Positions 47,801 through 53,188 of a DNA stretch of 64,000 nt are shown here, piece after piece; the stretch's first letter is position 1; the number at the start of each line of letters is the position of its first letter. A model generated the notes under the pieces. That model saw nothing but the letters and a program-made list of their open reading frames with translations. It did no database searches and was not told the origin of the DNA. Position numbers and translations under genes: made by a program. Where the stretch lies: positions 25,809,201 to 25,873,200 of the forward strand of contig CM054184.1 in assembly GCA_028829895.1 (NCBI GenBank). The letters run 5' to 3'. Source of the stretch: Sinotaia quadrata (lineage: Eukaryota > Mollusca > Gastropoda > Architaenioglossa > Viviparidae).

Positions 47801-49727
47801 ACATTTTTTAAGGTACAGTTTTCACTGAACTGGGGTTTTCCAGTTACTATAGTATTACTTTTCCTATAAATTTAATGCTTCCAACATGACCAGATATTGA
47901 AGGTCAGTAAAACACATTTACAAATAAATATTTAAAAGTTGCTTTGCAAAATAAATAAACATTAATATATATATATATATATATTGCTTATTTGGAAGAT
48001 TCTATATAATATAATCAGTCAAATGAACAGCTTATTTTAAAAAGCAATCTAGTTAAACATGATGATAATGAAAGACTGACAAGAAAGCCAATTGCTATAC
48101 AGTACAGTTTCAGAATACAAATGAGTTCCATTCTAAAGGATGTTCAAAGTCTAATTTTGCATGCATATTGGAATTTGTTGGTACATGTAAATGGTCTGTA
48201 TGTACCCCTTAGTAAATGAGAGTAAGAAGTTACTTAAAATAATGGCACCCAACTCCTAAGTCCTATGCCTCAGTGATGCCAAGAGGCTTATGGCAAAGTA
48301 CATCGGTGAACAGAACTAGTTTGCTGCCATTCAAAAGTACAGAATAGATCATTAGATCATAGAATACTTATGGCTTTATGGGCTTGTTTCTATTACTTGT
48401 ATTAGTGAATTGCCCAAAGTTGAGACCGCAGTAACCCAAGACCTTAATATACTAATAAAAATTAAAATATTAAACAAATGACATTTTTTCTCCAAACCAA
48501 AGCTTTGTAACTTTACATTTCTTTCACCCAATCATATATTTCAATTAAAACACCAACTTCTTTGCAAGTTTTAAATTCCTGTTTGGTCTATGTTCTTCAT
48601 TTGATAACCATGTAATACAGTTTAAAATGTTTTCATAGCTGATGGCTTACAATTCAAATTCTGATCATTTCCCATCTCAAATTAAAGATATGATATAGAA
48701 TAATGTATCAAGTTCTTATTAAAAGAGAATTCAATAGTCAATGAATTTGTAGAATTATGGTGGATGGATAACACATTATCTTTATGCTGATCAACTTGCT
48801 TAGGCCATATTTGTCTGCCAGCTGTTGTTTGTTTACTAACTACTAGTACATGTAAAAAGGACACAAATACAAGAAACCTAGAGTGATATAACCAAAATAT
48901 AAATATTTAAAAATGCAAGATCGCAAACAGTGGTTTAAAAAAGTATAATACTTTATATTTAAGGTTTTAAAAATTTTAAATTGATGAATCTGAATGAGGT
49001 TTGCAGTTGGTTTATACATTAATTTAAGTAGTATTATTCAAAACCTTGCCAATATATTTTTCTAAAAAATGCCTTATATTACTTTTGCATATTTTACAAG
49101 CTGATATCAAGCAAATAGTTTTACACTATGACTGTCAATATCAGTTGCTATATGCGTCTTAAAGGCCCCTAATAAATTTACGAGGATTCACGTTTCCACA
49201 AAGCAGACGACCCTCCAATGACTACTGTCAACAGGAATTTAAAGATACTTTTGTGAAATACCATTTAAATACAATAAAAAGGCTAATCAAAAATCATGAG
49301 AATAAAATAATACGTTGTTTTCGATGAAGACAAAGGATGAAAATTTATGCAGACTAATCCCAAGAAACATCCAAATCGAATTCCCAAGAAAGGAAGAAAA
49401 TGAACTTGTAGACGAAAGAGTATTTTGACTTCAGTATAGGGCCTACAGGTTGCTTACTTATTTTATATTTCAAACATCAATAAATTACATTTTAAAATTT
49501 CATCAATTATGTTCTATAAAGAAAAGAAAAGAACATATTATACTTCTAGTTAGAAATTGTGCTGGAATTCATTTGATCACAGTTTATTTCCAGTTCGCTA
49601 AATCGGTTCCTAATGCTCTCAACTCAATCGACTACGACAAAGAACAATAGTAGTTGTTTTATTTTAAACTAGCAAGTTACTTACCTTCAGAAGGAATAAG
49701 AATAGGGCTTTCTTCTGCCGTTGTCAT
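7433..49727 (-). CDS. RING1-PARP fusion protein: predicted mono-ADP-ribosyltransferase with RNF216-type RING1 (7 exons, 1504 aa)
   Basis: Seven exons (49727-49685, 38535-36593, 27990-27942, 22656-21986, 16720-16575, 13166-13015, 8943-7433) join in frame to 4515 nt, stop TAG included. Seen: SIM-like cores near residues 9-11, 21-24 and 43-46; PLDLS at 133-137; basic cluster at 569-576; RING ligands C623, C626, C638, H642, C645, C648, C667, C672; acidic Ser/Asp-rich spacer; PARP catalytic domain from PENW (about 890) with H972 in LFHGT, Y1004 in GCYFAR and I1497 in PEYI. Known: H-Y-I PARPs such as PARP7, 11 and 12 are mono-ADP-ribosyltransferases. The RING spacing is, from memory, that of RNF216 RING1. 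Inferred: a nuclear SUMO-binding protein that could couple ADP-ribosylation to ubiquitin. Odd: no IBR or RING2, and about 400 residues inserted within the catalytic domain. An upstream non-coding exon or alternative exons cannot be excluded. Confidence 0.85.
9771..11400. repeat. Dispersed repeat, copy A (partner at 33969-34870)
   Basis: Two blocks, about 9771-10175 and 11150-11400, match 33969-34870 in the same order with many substitutions and small gaps. Shared runs include AAGTACCAAATAAGAAAAAT and TTACATATTTCAAACTCCTA. About 970 bp between the blocks is absent from the partner. No protein family is recognised in it; the class is unknown. Confidence 0.7.
12297..12537. repeat. 25-bp minisatellite, about nine copies
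   Basis: Unit ATTATATTTGTGAAGTATTG plus TTCTC. Variants differ at two sites (TTTG or TCTG; GAAG or GATG) and are grouped along the array, which suggests local unit spreading. Confidence 0.95.
13015..13166 (-). CDS. RING-PARP gene, exon 6: NAD-binding histidine
   Basis: A 152-nt exon encoding residues 952-1001. It contains EEKMLFHGT, whose H972 is the first residue of the PARP H-Y-x triad, then IDAICRKGFDWR and GKHGVAYGH, matching the nicotinamide-pocket strand and loop of mono-ART PARPs. Acceptor ATTATTAG is normal; the donor GTTGGT is weaker than the other donors. Phase 1 at the end completes a glycine codon with exon 7, giving YGHGCYFA. Confidence 0.9.
13167..16574 (-). other. Intron 5 of the RING-PARP gene
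   Basis: Very AT-rich. A pyrimidine-rich C tract lies at 16507-16553, just downstream in transcript sense of the exon 5 donor, and reads as G runs in the pre-mRNA. Nothing else is recognised. Confidence 0.8.
16575..16720 (-). CDS. RING-PARP gene, exon 5: PARP domain, N-terminal catalytic helix region
   Basis: A 146-nt exon with acceptor TTCCATGCAG and donor GTAAGT. It encodes residues 903-950, including SEEYIEMAIRFHDTM and the family hallmark ITKILRIQNPILWKYF; the I-x-R-I-Q-N-x-x-L-W-x-x-Y pattern is diagnostic for PARP7/11/12/14-type ADP-ribosyltransferases. It ends in phase 2, and the split leucine codon continues in exon 6 as LKRLEMV, matching the usual K-K-x-M segment after the LW motif. 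Confidence 0.9.
16769..17060. repeat. Tandem duplication, two units of about 150 bp
   Basis: The block starting CAATTTATTAATGAAAG and TTTTTCAACTGTCAAATC at 16769 recurs at 16921 with small changes, including the AAACAAACAAAATAA tract and the TACATGCATGAGTG / TACATGAGTGCATGC ends. Confidence 0.8.
19839..20579 (-). mobile_element. hAT element, internally deleted, with intact TIRs and 8-bp TSD
   Basis: Ends are perfect inverted repeats CAGGGGTCTCAAACTC / GAGTTTGAGACCCCTG, flanked on both sides by CTGTATGA (19831-19838 and 20580-20587). Eight-base duplications are the hAT hallmark. Inside, the minus strand encodes part of a hAT transposase of the ZBED/GTF2IRD2-like group, for example KYVDAIVKLQEEFDHRF and FADPFFNVEDVPPVLQMDL (about 20380-20240), and a decayed C-terminal region to about 20040. 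The N-terminal and catalytic parts are missing, so the 741-bp copy is non-autonomous. Confidence 0.92.
21986..22656 (-). CDS. RING-PARP gene, exon 4: RING1 tail, acidic spacer, start of PARP domain
   Basis: This exon encodes residues 680-902 with acceptor GATGCAG and donor GTAATA. The first part (SELKHSLPNMVVEILEDKL) resembles the helix that follows RING1 in RNF216. Next comes Thr/Ser-rich sequence and a very acidic stretch of repeated Asp/Asn/Ser (about 775-815), then a second acidic patch DDNNDDDEMSEFEWMDEDE. The last residues, YPENWAKMDNN, match the Pro-x-x-Trp entry strand of TCCHH-type PARP catalytic domains. No IBR or RING2 cysteine pattern is present here or later. Confidence 0.87.
23807..23837. 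repeat. (GA)n microsatellite
   Basis: About 15 AG dinucleotides, preceded by a short TA/CA stretch. Confidence 0.95.
24405..24640. repeat. 24-bp minisatellite, about ten copies
   Basis: Unit TTCCTTAGTATATCTTTAAT plus GTTG. Because 24 is divisible by three the array stays open in one frame and makes a false 88-residue ORF of repeating ISLMLFLS. One unit carries a short T-rich insertion near 24560. Confidence 0.95.
26150..26335 (-). other. GC-richer patch with a short conserved-looking reading frame
   Basis: This 185-bp patch stands out from AT-rich surroundings. The minus strand reads STKAAEAGNAPYMIIQSRG then MFSAADNFMLTCFQIS, a stop, and on in the same frame LWEEATANRLSAQLDRL and stop at 26153. 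The segment after the first stop is preceded by TGTTTTCAG, a possible acceptor. I cannot assign a family. It could be a decayed gene or exon fragment, a retrocopy remnant or chance; it is not compatible in phase with insertion between exons 3 and 4 of the host gene. Confidence 0.3.
27942..27990 (-). CDS. RING-PARP gene, exon 3 (49-nt microexon completing RING1)
   Basis: A small exon flanked by acceptor TTATTTGCAG and donor GTAAGT. It encodes GSLKCIARNCNSFYPM plus one base of the next codon. The two cysteines (C667, C672; C-X4-C) supply the last zinc ligand pair of the RING begun in exon 2, giving C648-X18-C667-X4-C672. Its frame is fixed by both neighbours: exon 2 ends in phase 0 and exon 4 starts with the remaining two bases of a serine codon. 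It is too short for ORF detection and was found by looking for the missing ligands. Confidence 0.82.
29824..29950 (-). promoter_or_regulatory. Promoter-like cluster in intron 2 (CCAAT, HSE-like dyad, TATA)
   Basis: Read on the minus strand: GCCAAT at about 29948-29943, a heat-shock-element-like dyad CTTCTGGAAG around 29861-29852 and CTATATAAGG at about 29832-29823, in promoter order and spacing. The surrounding 28.65-30.0 kb is GC-richer and less repetitive than the intron average. No ORF follows. It could be an internal promoter giving a transcript that begins downstream of exon 2, or the U3 region of a solo LTR. Confidence 0.35.
30366..32095 (+). pseudogene. Decayed ORF of a second dispersed repeat-associated family
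   Basis: Fragments in several plus-strand frames: a basic N-terminus with NVRRSKKDYEYRKKKDQKK (about 30490-30545), KDRVSAVFEAFQEFKK (about 30830-30878) followed by NPDQKIGKSTFA, NIHFFFDGAGGYFKN (about 31610-31655), a stretch like SFFATAHSKGSVDED (about 31710-31760), and LFVDFTKVAKAICPNIVVLH (about 31820-31880). I recall high-copy invertebrate proteins with EAFQEFKKENPD and FFATSHGKGAVDGIGG in this order. Many stops and frameshifts make it a relic; the element class is unknown to me. Confidence 0.45.
33395..33565. mobile_element. hAT-like MITE, 171 bp
   Basis: Termini CAGGGGTGCACAAACC and GGTTTGTGCACCTCTG are inverted repeats with one mismatch. The flanks (GAGATTTA and ATCTATTA) are only weakly alike, so a clean TSD is not shown. 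The interior has no ORF of note. Confidence 0.7.
33545..33665. repeat. MITE end plus flank, duplicated at 38718-38855
   Basis: From TTGGCCCTCTGGCCTAAAAG through GAACTAGAATTCAAAATC to CTTTTATTATAATCAAATAT the sequence is nearly identical to 38718-38855. The shared part runs about 100 bp past the MITE end. Confidence 0.85.
33969..34870. repeat. Dispersed repeat, copy B (partner at 9771-11400)
   Basis: Collinear with copy A in intron 6. It lacks about 970 bp found there and has its own insert around 34430-34670. Confidence 0.7.
35493..35679. mobile_element. hAT-like MITE, copy 1 of a composite
   Basis: A 187-bp element with ends CAGGGGTCACCAA and TTGGTGACCCCTG. Left flank CACTAACA (35485-35492), right flank CTCTTGTC (35680-35687). 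The flanks do not match each other but match the flanks of copy 2 crosswise. Confidence 0.9.
35768..35955. mobile_element. hAT-like MITE, copy 2 of a composite
   Basis: A 188-bp near-identical direct copy of the element at 35493. Left flank CTCTTGTC (35760-35767), right flank CACTAACA (35956-35963). The whole unit 35493-35955 is therefore bracketed by a perfect 8-bp duplication CACTAACA. Confidence 0.9.
36593..38535 (-). CDS. RING-PARP gene, exon 2: SIMs, CtBP-like motif, Ser/Thr-rich region, most of RING1
   Basis: A 1943-nt open exon, acceptor TTTTGCAG and donor GTAAGT. It encodes residues 15-662. The start has hydrophobic cores IVVV and VIFI flanked by Asp/Glu, typical of SUMO-interaction motifs. 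PLDLS at 133-137 fits the CtBP-binding PxDLS consensus. A long low-complexity Ser/Thr/Gln region follows, then PPRKRVRP (about 569-576), a likely nuclear localisation signal. The exon ends with six of eight RING ligands: C623-X2-C626-X11-C638-X3-H642-X2-C645-X2-C648. The RING is cut by intron 2 in phase 0. The low-complexity part has no recognisable domain. Confidence 0.88.
38718..38855. repeat. Second copy of the 33.5-kb MITE end plus flank
   Basis: Begins TGGCCCTCTGGCCTAAAAGG and continues into the same 3' flank. The left half of the MITE is missing or deleted. It lies in intron 1 just beyond exon 2. Confidence 0.85.
39280..39379. repeat. Perfect 39-bp inverted repeat (hairpin)
   Basis: The left arm 39280-39318 and right arm 39341-39379 are exact reverse complements, separated by a 22-base loop. 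The arms start ATATGCATTTCTTATAACTA. Perfect pairing in an AT-rich intron implies recent origin or constraint. Confidence 0.97.
41146..42053 (+). repeat. Putative 5' LTR of the gypsy element
   Basis: Starts TGTAACACGC and ends GGGGAATGTAACA, immediately before a primer-binding-like sequence. The segment is GC-richer than its surroundings. There is no second LTR to compare, so the left border is a guess from the TGT/ACA rule. Confidence 0.4.
42056..42072 (+). other. Putative primer-binding site
   Basis: TGGGGGTTTCTCATCGC begins two bases after the presumed LTR end. TGG would pair with a tRNA CCA end. The matching tRNA was not identified. Confidence 0.35.
42556..42915 (+). pseudogene. gag-like remnant of the gypsy element
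   Basis: Reads as a Lys/Glu-rich helical segment (with KKGFLIGYKDEELTNYI, then a charged coil), a TGA stop at about 42709-42711, and then ESYFPRINMVPFDEQKDRL. The charged coil followed by an F-P-x-x-x-P-F-D-x-x-x-D-x-L motif fits gypsy gag. It ends where integrase-like sequence begins, which marks an internal deletion. Confidence 0.5.
42880..43175 (+). pseudogene. Integrase C-terminal remnant
   Basis: KLARENLTIAQSRQAEYY is followed by NDKVLLLLPEVHNKLQMRWK and HINLLKRYVD. The pattern D-K-V-L-x-L-L-P, W-K-G-P-F and H-x-N-x-L-K is the GPY/F module at the integrase C-terminus of gypsy elements. The catalytic core and zinc finger are absent. It precedes the reverse transcriptase. Confidence 0.75.
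43259..44575 (+). pseudogene. Reverse transcriptase and RNase H remnant
   Basis: Shows the approach motif MLDLGVIERTDSAYGSPIVL, FCIDYRKLN, FTKIDLARGF then a TGA stop, VMPFGVLNAPSVF, and a catalytic-loop position reading FMNDL instead of Y-x-D-D, so one catalytic aspartate is lost. After a frameshift near 43940 come FLGHRLSQGTISPSEAKIKQ and VRSFFGLANYYHKFVPDF. RNase H pieces follow (GLGAVLLQEHDN, HPVAYASHKLTEAEQKY, then CDHQPLAFLD), with the copy ending at about 44575. It is inactive. Confidence 0.85.
46190..46520 (-). pseudogene. hAT transposase C-terminal fragment
   Basis: On the minus strand the frame reads FKINFYQALKEVEKFDHTS and then DAASIVTALPPTQVTVKHLF and SVFRILKSDLRETMK. The A-x-x-V-x-x-L-P-P-T-Q-V-S-V-E-R-L-F-S pattern with following S-D-L-R marks the hAT C-terminal dimerisation domain. 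At least one in-frame stop lies in the upstream part. No TIRs were found, so the element borders are unknown. Confidence 0.7.
46529..46585. repeat. 57-bp segment shared with 11103-11159
   Basis: Ungapped match of 44 of 57 bases by eye, ending in the shared ACTGTGCCGCTACCTA. It abuts the hAT fragment, so the 11.1-kb copy may be a remnant of the same element family. Confidence 0.5.
47964..47984. repeat. (TA)n microsatellite
   Basis: About ten AT dinucleotides; a similar tract lies at about 32875-32896. Confidence 0.9.
49685..49727 (-). CDS. RING-PARP gene, coding exon 1
   Basis: This exon encodes 14 residues plus one base, from ATG at 49727-49725 to donor GTAAGT at 49684-49679. The core ILI followed by PSE and, across the junction, an acidic run DEEDDD looks like a SUMO-interaction motif. 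The start was chosen because it is the first ATG upstream of the donor, lies just below a GC-rich promoter-like stretch, and the phase-1 end (GAA G) joins exon 2 (AT GAA) exactly to restore the acidic reading frame. Confidence 0.75.
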
Positions 49728-49900
49728 TTTTCGAAATGTAAACATGTAGAAATCTGTATTTATGTCATTGTTTTTTGTCGACTATCCACTTCTTCGCCAG
49801 ATATGGCAGAGGTCTCCATACAGGAAGTTCAAGTCACGTGATATGACGTTGGCCGCGGGAAATGCGATGCCTCTCGTATTAGTGACTTGCACAAAAAAAA
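49728..49900 (-). promoter_or_regulatory. Promoter region of the RING-PARP gene
   Basis: A GC-richer patch in AT-rich DNA lies just upstream of the start codon. On the plus strand it shows an ETS-like CAGGAAGT, the palindromic E-box GTCACGTGAT and a TGACGT half-CRE within about 40 bases (about 49818-49847), followed by GGCCGCGGG. No TATA box is evident. Such clusters fit a housekeeping-type promoter; the factors are inferred from motifs only. Confidence 0.55.
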
Positions 49901-52779
49901 ATTACCTCGGGAGTACATTTTAAATGCAGGAATAAGAAAAAGCGGACAGTTTTTTTTCCAAAACTGAATTATTTACAAGAATGCGAATAACATTATTCAG
50001 GAAAGAATTTTGTAACAGGAATATAATCTTTCTACCTGGGTCATGTGCATGAATACAACATTGCTACCTGCGAGTTATGGACCTTCGTTGTGAACTTTGA
50101 CCAGCCAACTAATATTTTTGTAATGGGTTTGCTTTGTAGGGTAAATACTTATAAAATATATGAAGAGTAAAATCCTTAAAATTTTAAATATATATGAGGT
50201 AGGAAAATTTACCACACATATTTACAGAAGCTAAATGTGACTGGCTGAAATGTGGATACATTCTCCATTGTGAGTGTTTTCTTGTCAACAATAAAAATCC
50301 CCAAGGACTCAATTAAAATTTCAGACTTATATCCATTACCTCTAAAGTCAACATGGGCAACATCAGTTTAAGAAGCAAAATCAGTCTTTTAATGAAAAAC
50401 TAAACGGATATGCAAGGGATTGTGATGTAAGATGTTCCATTTACTCAGGAAGTTAGCATATACTGATTTAGCACGTCATTCACTGATTCAGCCAGGCACT
50501 GATATTTTGTGTAGTATTTGATTTAAATTAAGAAATGAACTGAACATGGCAATTAATTGTAAATCTAATTCAGACTTTAGTACATCCATAGTTTGATTCA
50601 GATAATACTAGTTTTATTTTGATGTCAGTACATTTTTATAATAAGTAAATCCACAAATATATCCCCCCCCCCTCTTCTCACTAAAACCTTGTTCAAAGTT
50701 TATTCATTGACCTAACAGCCCATAAATCCATGTATCCATATCCCGTCTTAGTAAGCTATAGGAAATTACTTAATTCCTTTGATATATCCTATTAGCATTA
50801 GAAGCTGTTTAGCAGTTTTCATTTCACTCAATTTTTGTTACAATCCATCCTGTCAACTTGTACCAACCCTTAAAAATGTCACCTGCTTGCAGACCCCACT
50901 GAAGGGTTGATGATGTGAAAAGGCCTACTGAAAGTGTTGTATTATGGGGAATGTTCCCATATATATTTTATATAAATTTTCATGTTGTATTTAAATTGAA
51001 TGTTAGAATGATGAGTGCATATTATGCCCTGTTGATTTAGAAGCGAGGTCCTGAAACGAATGAGTGTGCATGGGGGTAGATTTATTGACCGGTGTTGGAT
51101 GTTTGCGGCGTGTGTGCAGGCTTTGGTAGACAATGAAAAAGTTAAATTATGATTTATTTCTGTGTTAAATTAATTATGTGTTTTTATTGCATTGTATGAA
51201 TGAGAGATAATAATATTCTTATCCAGGATATATGTAATTTGAGAATGCAAAACAGAGAGTGATGGTCATAATTGATAGTTTCATATATTTATGTGTTGTC
51301 CTGCCTTTTGATATTTTTCAGGAGTGATGCTTCCCCCCCCCTTTTTTTTTAATTTTAACCTTGTAAGTTGTATGGGTTTTCTGTTATATTTCTGCTACTT
51401 TTGCGAGATTTTTGACTTTAGTGTGAGTGTTATTGTGTTAACAGTCTCTCTTCATACTTTTTTTAATGCATATTTGGTATGAAAAGAAATCAGCATGCTA
51501 GGGTTTAATAATAAAGTAGTCAGGCCATTAATTCCATGTAGTAATGGGGTGATTTCAAATAAACTTGTGAATGTCAATATTTAAGGACTCTGTGGATAGA
51601 GGCCAGTCTAAATTATGACCTGCCAAGTGGGGATGGAGAGGAGTTTTGATTTATAAATTAAATAGAATAATCCTATTCCACTTTTAAGTGTCATTAATTT
51701 TATTTTTAATTGAATTTAAATGGATATTATTTATTGAGCATGTGCATTATTAGAGGACTATCTTGATATGTTAAAACACGAGAGAGGATTACAGTTTACA
51801 AATGTTGACAAAAATTGTTATTACTTCAGTATGATACTTGATAGGATTCTAGGTAATATTTGTAATATATCACATGAGAATAATTTATTAACTGCACTGT
51901 GATATAGTAATTAGTAGTGAAATAAGAAAAATATGTTATTTACAGTCAAGAATTACATGAGGTTCTAAAACAAATCATAATTACTGATGTAAAACATTTT
52001 AAATATTCACATGTTTAGGCTAAGCACCTTGATAGAGTAATATCAAGTTATTTTAAAAAAAAAATTTTGGTTACTGAAATGTGTAGACTATAATTCTTTA
52101 TTTACTATTACTAATTAAACCACTGCAATACAATTTCATATAATGATTTCTATGCTTTCAAACATAATGTTTTGTTTTATTTTAAACTTTAAAAGCATGA
52201 TTAGTGAATCATATGAATTTGAAACACTGAGACTTAAGTTTAAATGATTTCCTGAACAGTTTACTACATAAAGTTTGCTCTCTAGATGTTATATTTTCTG
52301 TTCATAGCACAATAAATTTACTGTTGAGGTGCTTGTCTAACATTAAATATATCCGAAAATAAAATTAACGGTCGAATTAAATGCGAATAACAAAAAATAT
52401 TAAATTATTTAGTTACAATAAATAACTATCATTTGTTCTGGTGCATTTATGAATCGAAGCTGCGTTCCCTATAGGTTACATACCATCAGTATCCTAAAGT
52501 AATTAGATCGGTGAGAACAGACGTGATCGCAGACAAGAAATTAAAACAATGTGGTTTGTATACTTGTCAATAAGTTATATCTACTTAGGATATCTTTTGA
52601 AGTGTGCATCCTGTCCGTTTATAAAGATTCAATTTATGAGACGAGATTTTCATCGTTTTTATACTCTCCCTTTAAGCATGTGGTGTGTGTAATGATTATA
52701 TGGAACACACACTCAATTACAATATTTTGTTTTATTGTGTGTGTAAATAATATATATAAGATGTCTCTCCTATGCCCAT
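49901..52779. other. Intergenic DNA between the divergent genes
   Basis: AT-rich with C tracts near 50664 and 51333. No coding sequence or element recognised. It separates the two divergent promoters. Confidence 0.6.
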
Positions 52780-53094
52780 CGTTGCAGTCCATAACAAGAT
52801 GGCGGAACTCTTGGCACTTTGAACTAATCCGATCGGTGGCCGGTGGTCATGTAGGGGACGCTTTTGCGTTTGGAGAGGGGGGGGGGGGAGAGGGAGGGTC
52901 GGTGGCCGTATCGCGCATTGCTGATATATGGCTGTGAACTAGACAACTCTGGCTAAGACTAACATAATTACTTCCCATTGTTTACCTCGTGATTCGTGAG
53001 GTGAATCCTTGCCTTGGTCATTTTCGACATAACTGGTTAATCGCTTCTTCACTTACATTTACAAGTAATAATTAATATCTGTAAACGAAAAAAA
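52780..53094 (+). promoter_or_regulatory. Promoter and 5' UTR region of the HSD17B14-like gene
   Basis: A GC-rich patch begins with AACAAGATGGCGGAAC (about 52793-52808), a YY1-type AAGATGGCGG element that often sits at or just after transcription starts. It is followed by CCGATCGGTGGCCGG, a G10 run and GGAGAGGGAGG. No TATA box is seen. The segment up to 53094 is the likely 5' UTR; a non-coding first intron is not excluded. Confidence 0.5.
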
Positions 53095-53188
53095 ATGTCA
53101 TCTACTAACGCACTTCGTTACAAAGACAAAGTGACGATCATCACTGGAGGGTCCAAAGGTATTGGAAAAGGCTGCGTGGAATTATTTG
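53095..53188 (+). CDS. HSD17B14: HSD17B14-like gene, exon 1
   Basis: This exon encodes MSSTNALRYKDKVTIITGG and onwards through TGGSKGIGKG, the nucleotide-binding loop, and ends TTT G before donor GTAAGT. The ATG at 53095 is preceded by a run of A and gives the usual short N-terminus before the first beta strand (KVTIITGG). Confidence 0.88.

Larger units (their letters stand above)
38536..49684 (-). other. Intron 1 of the RING-PARP gene
   Basis: An 11-kb intron holding a MITE-flank copy (38.7 kb), a perfect hairpin (39280-39379), a broken gypsy element in antisense orientation (41.1-44.6 kb), a hAT transposase fragment (46.2-46.5 kb), a G13 run near 46928, a 45-bp doublet near 47540-47620 and a TA repeat at 47964-47984. 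The rest is AT-rich with nothing recognised. Confidence 0.75.

Noticed and set aside
52551..52937. 128-residue open frame upstream of the dehydrogenase start
   Set aside because: It runs through the promoter-like G-rich stretch, has no family motif and is not in a position to splice in frame to the SDR start.
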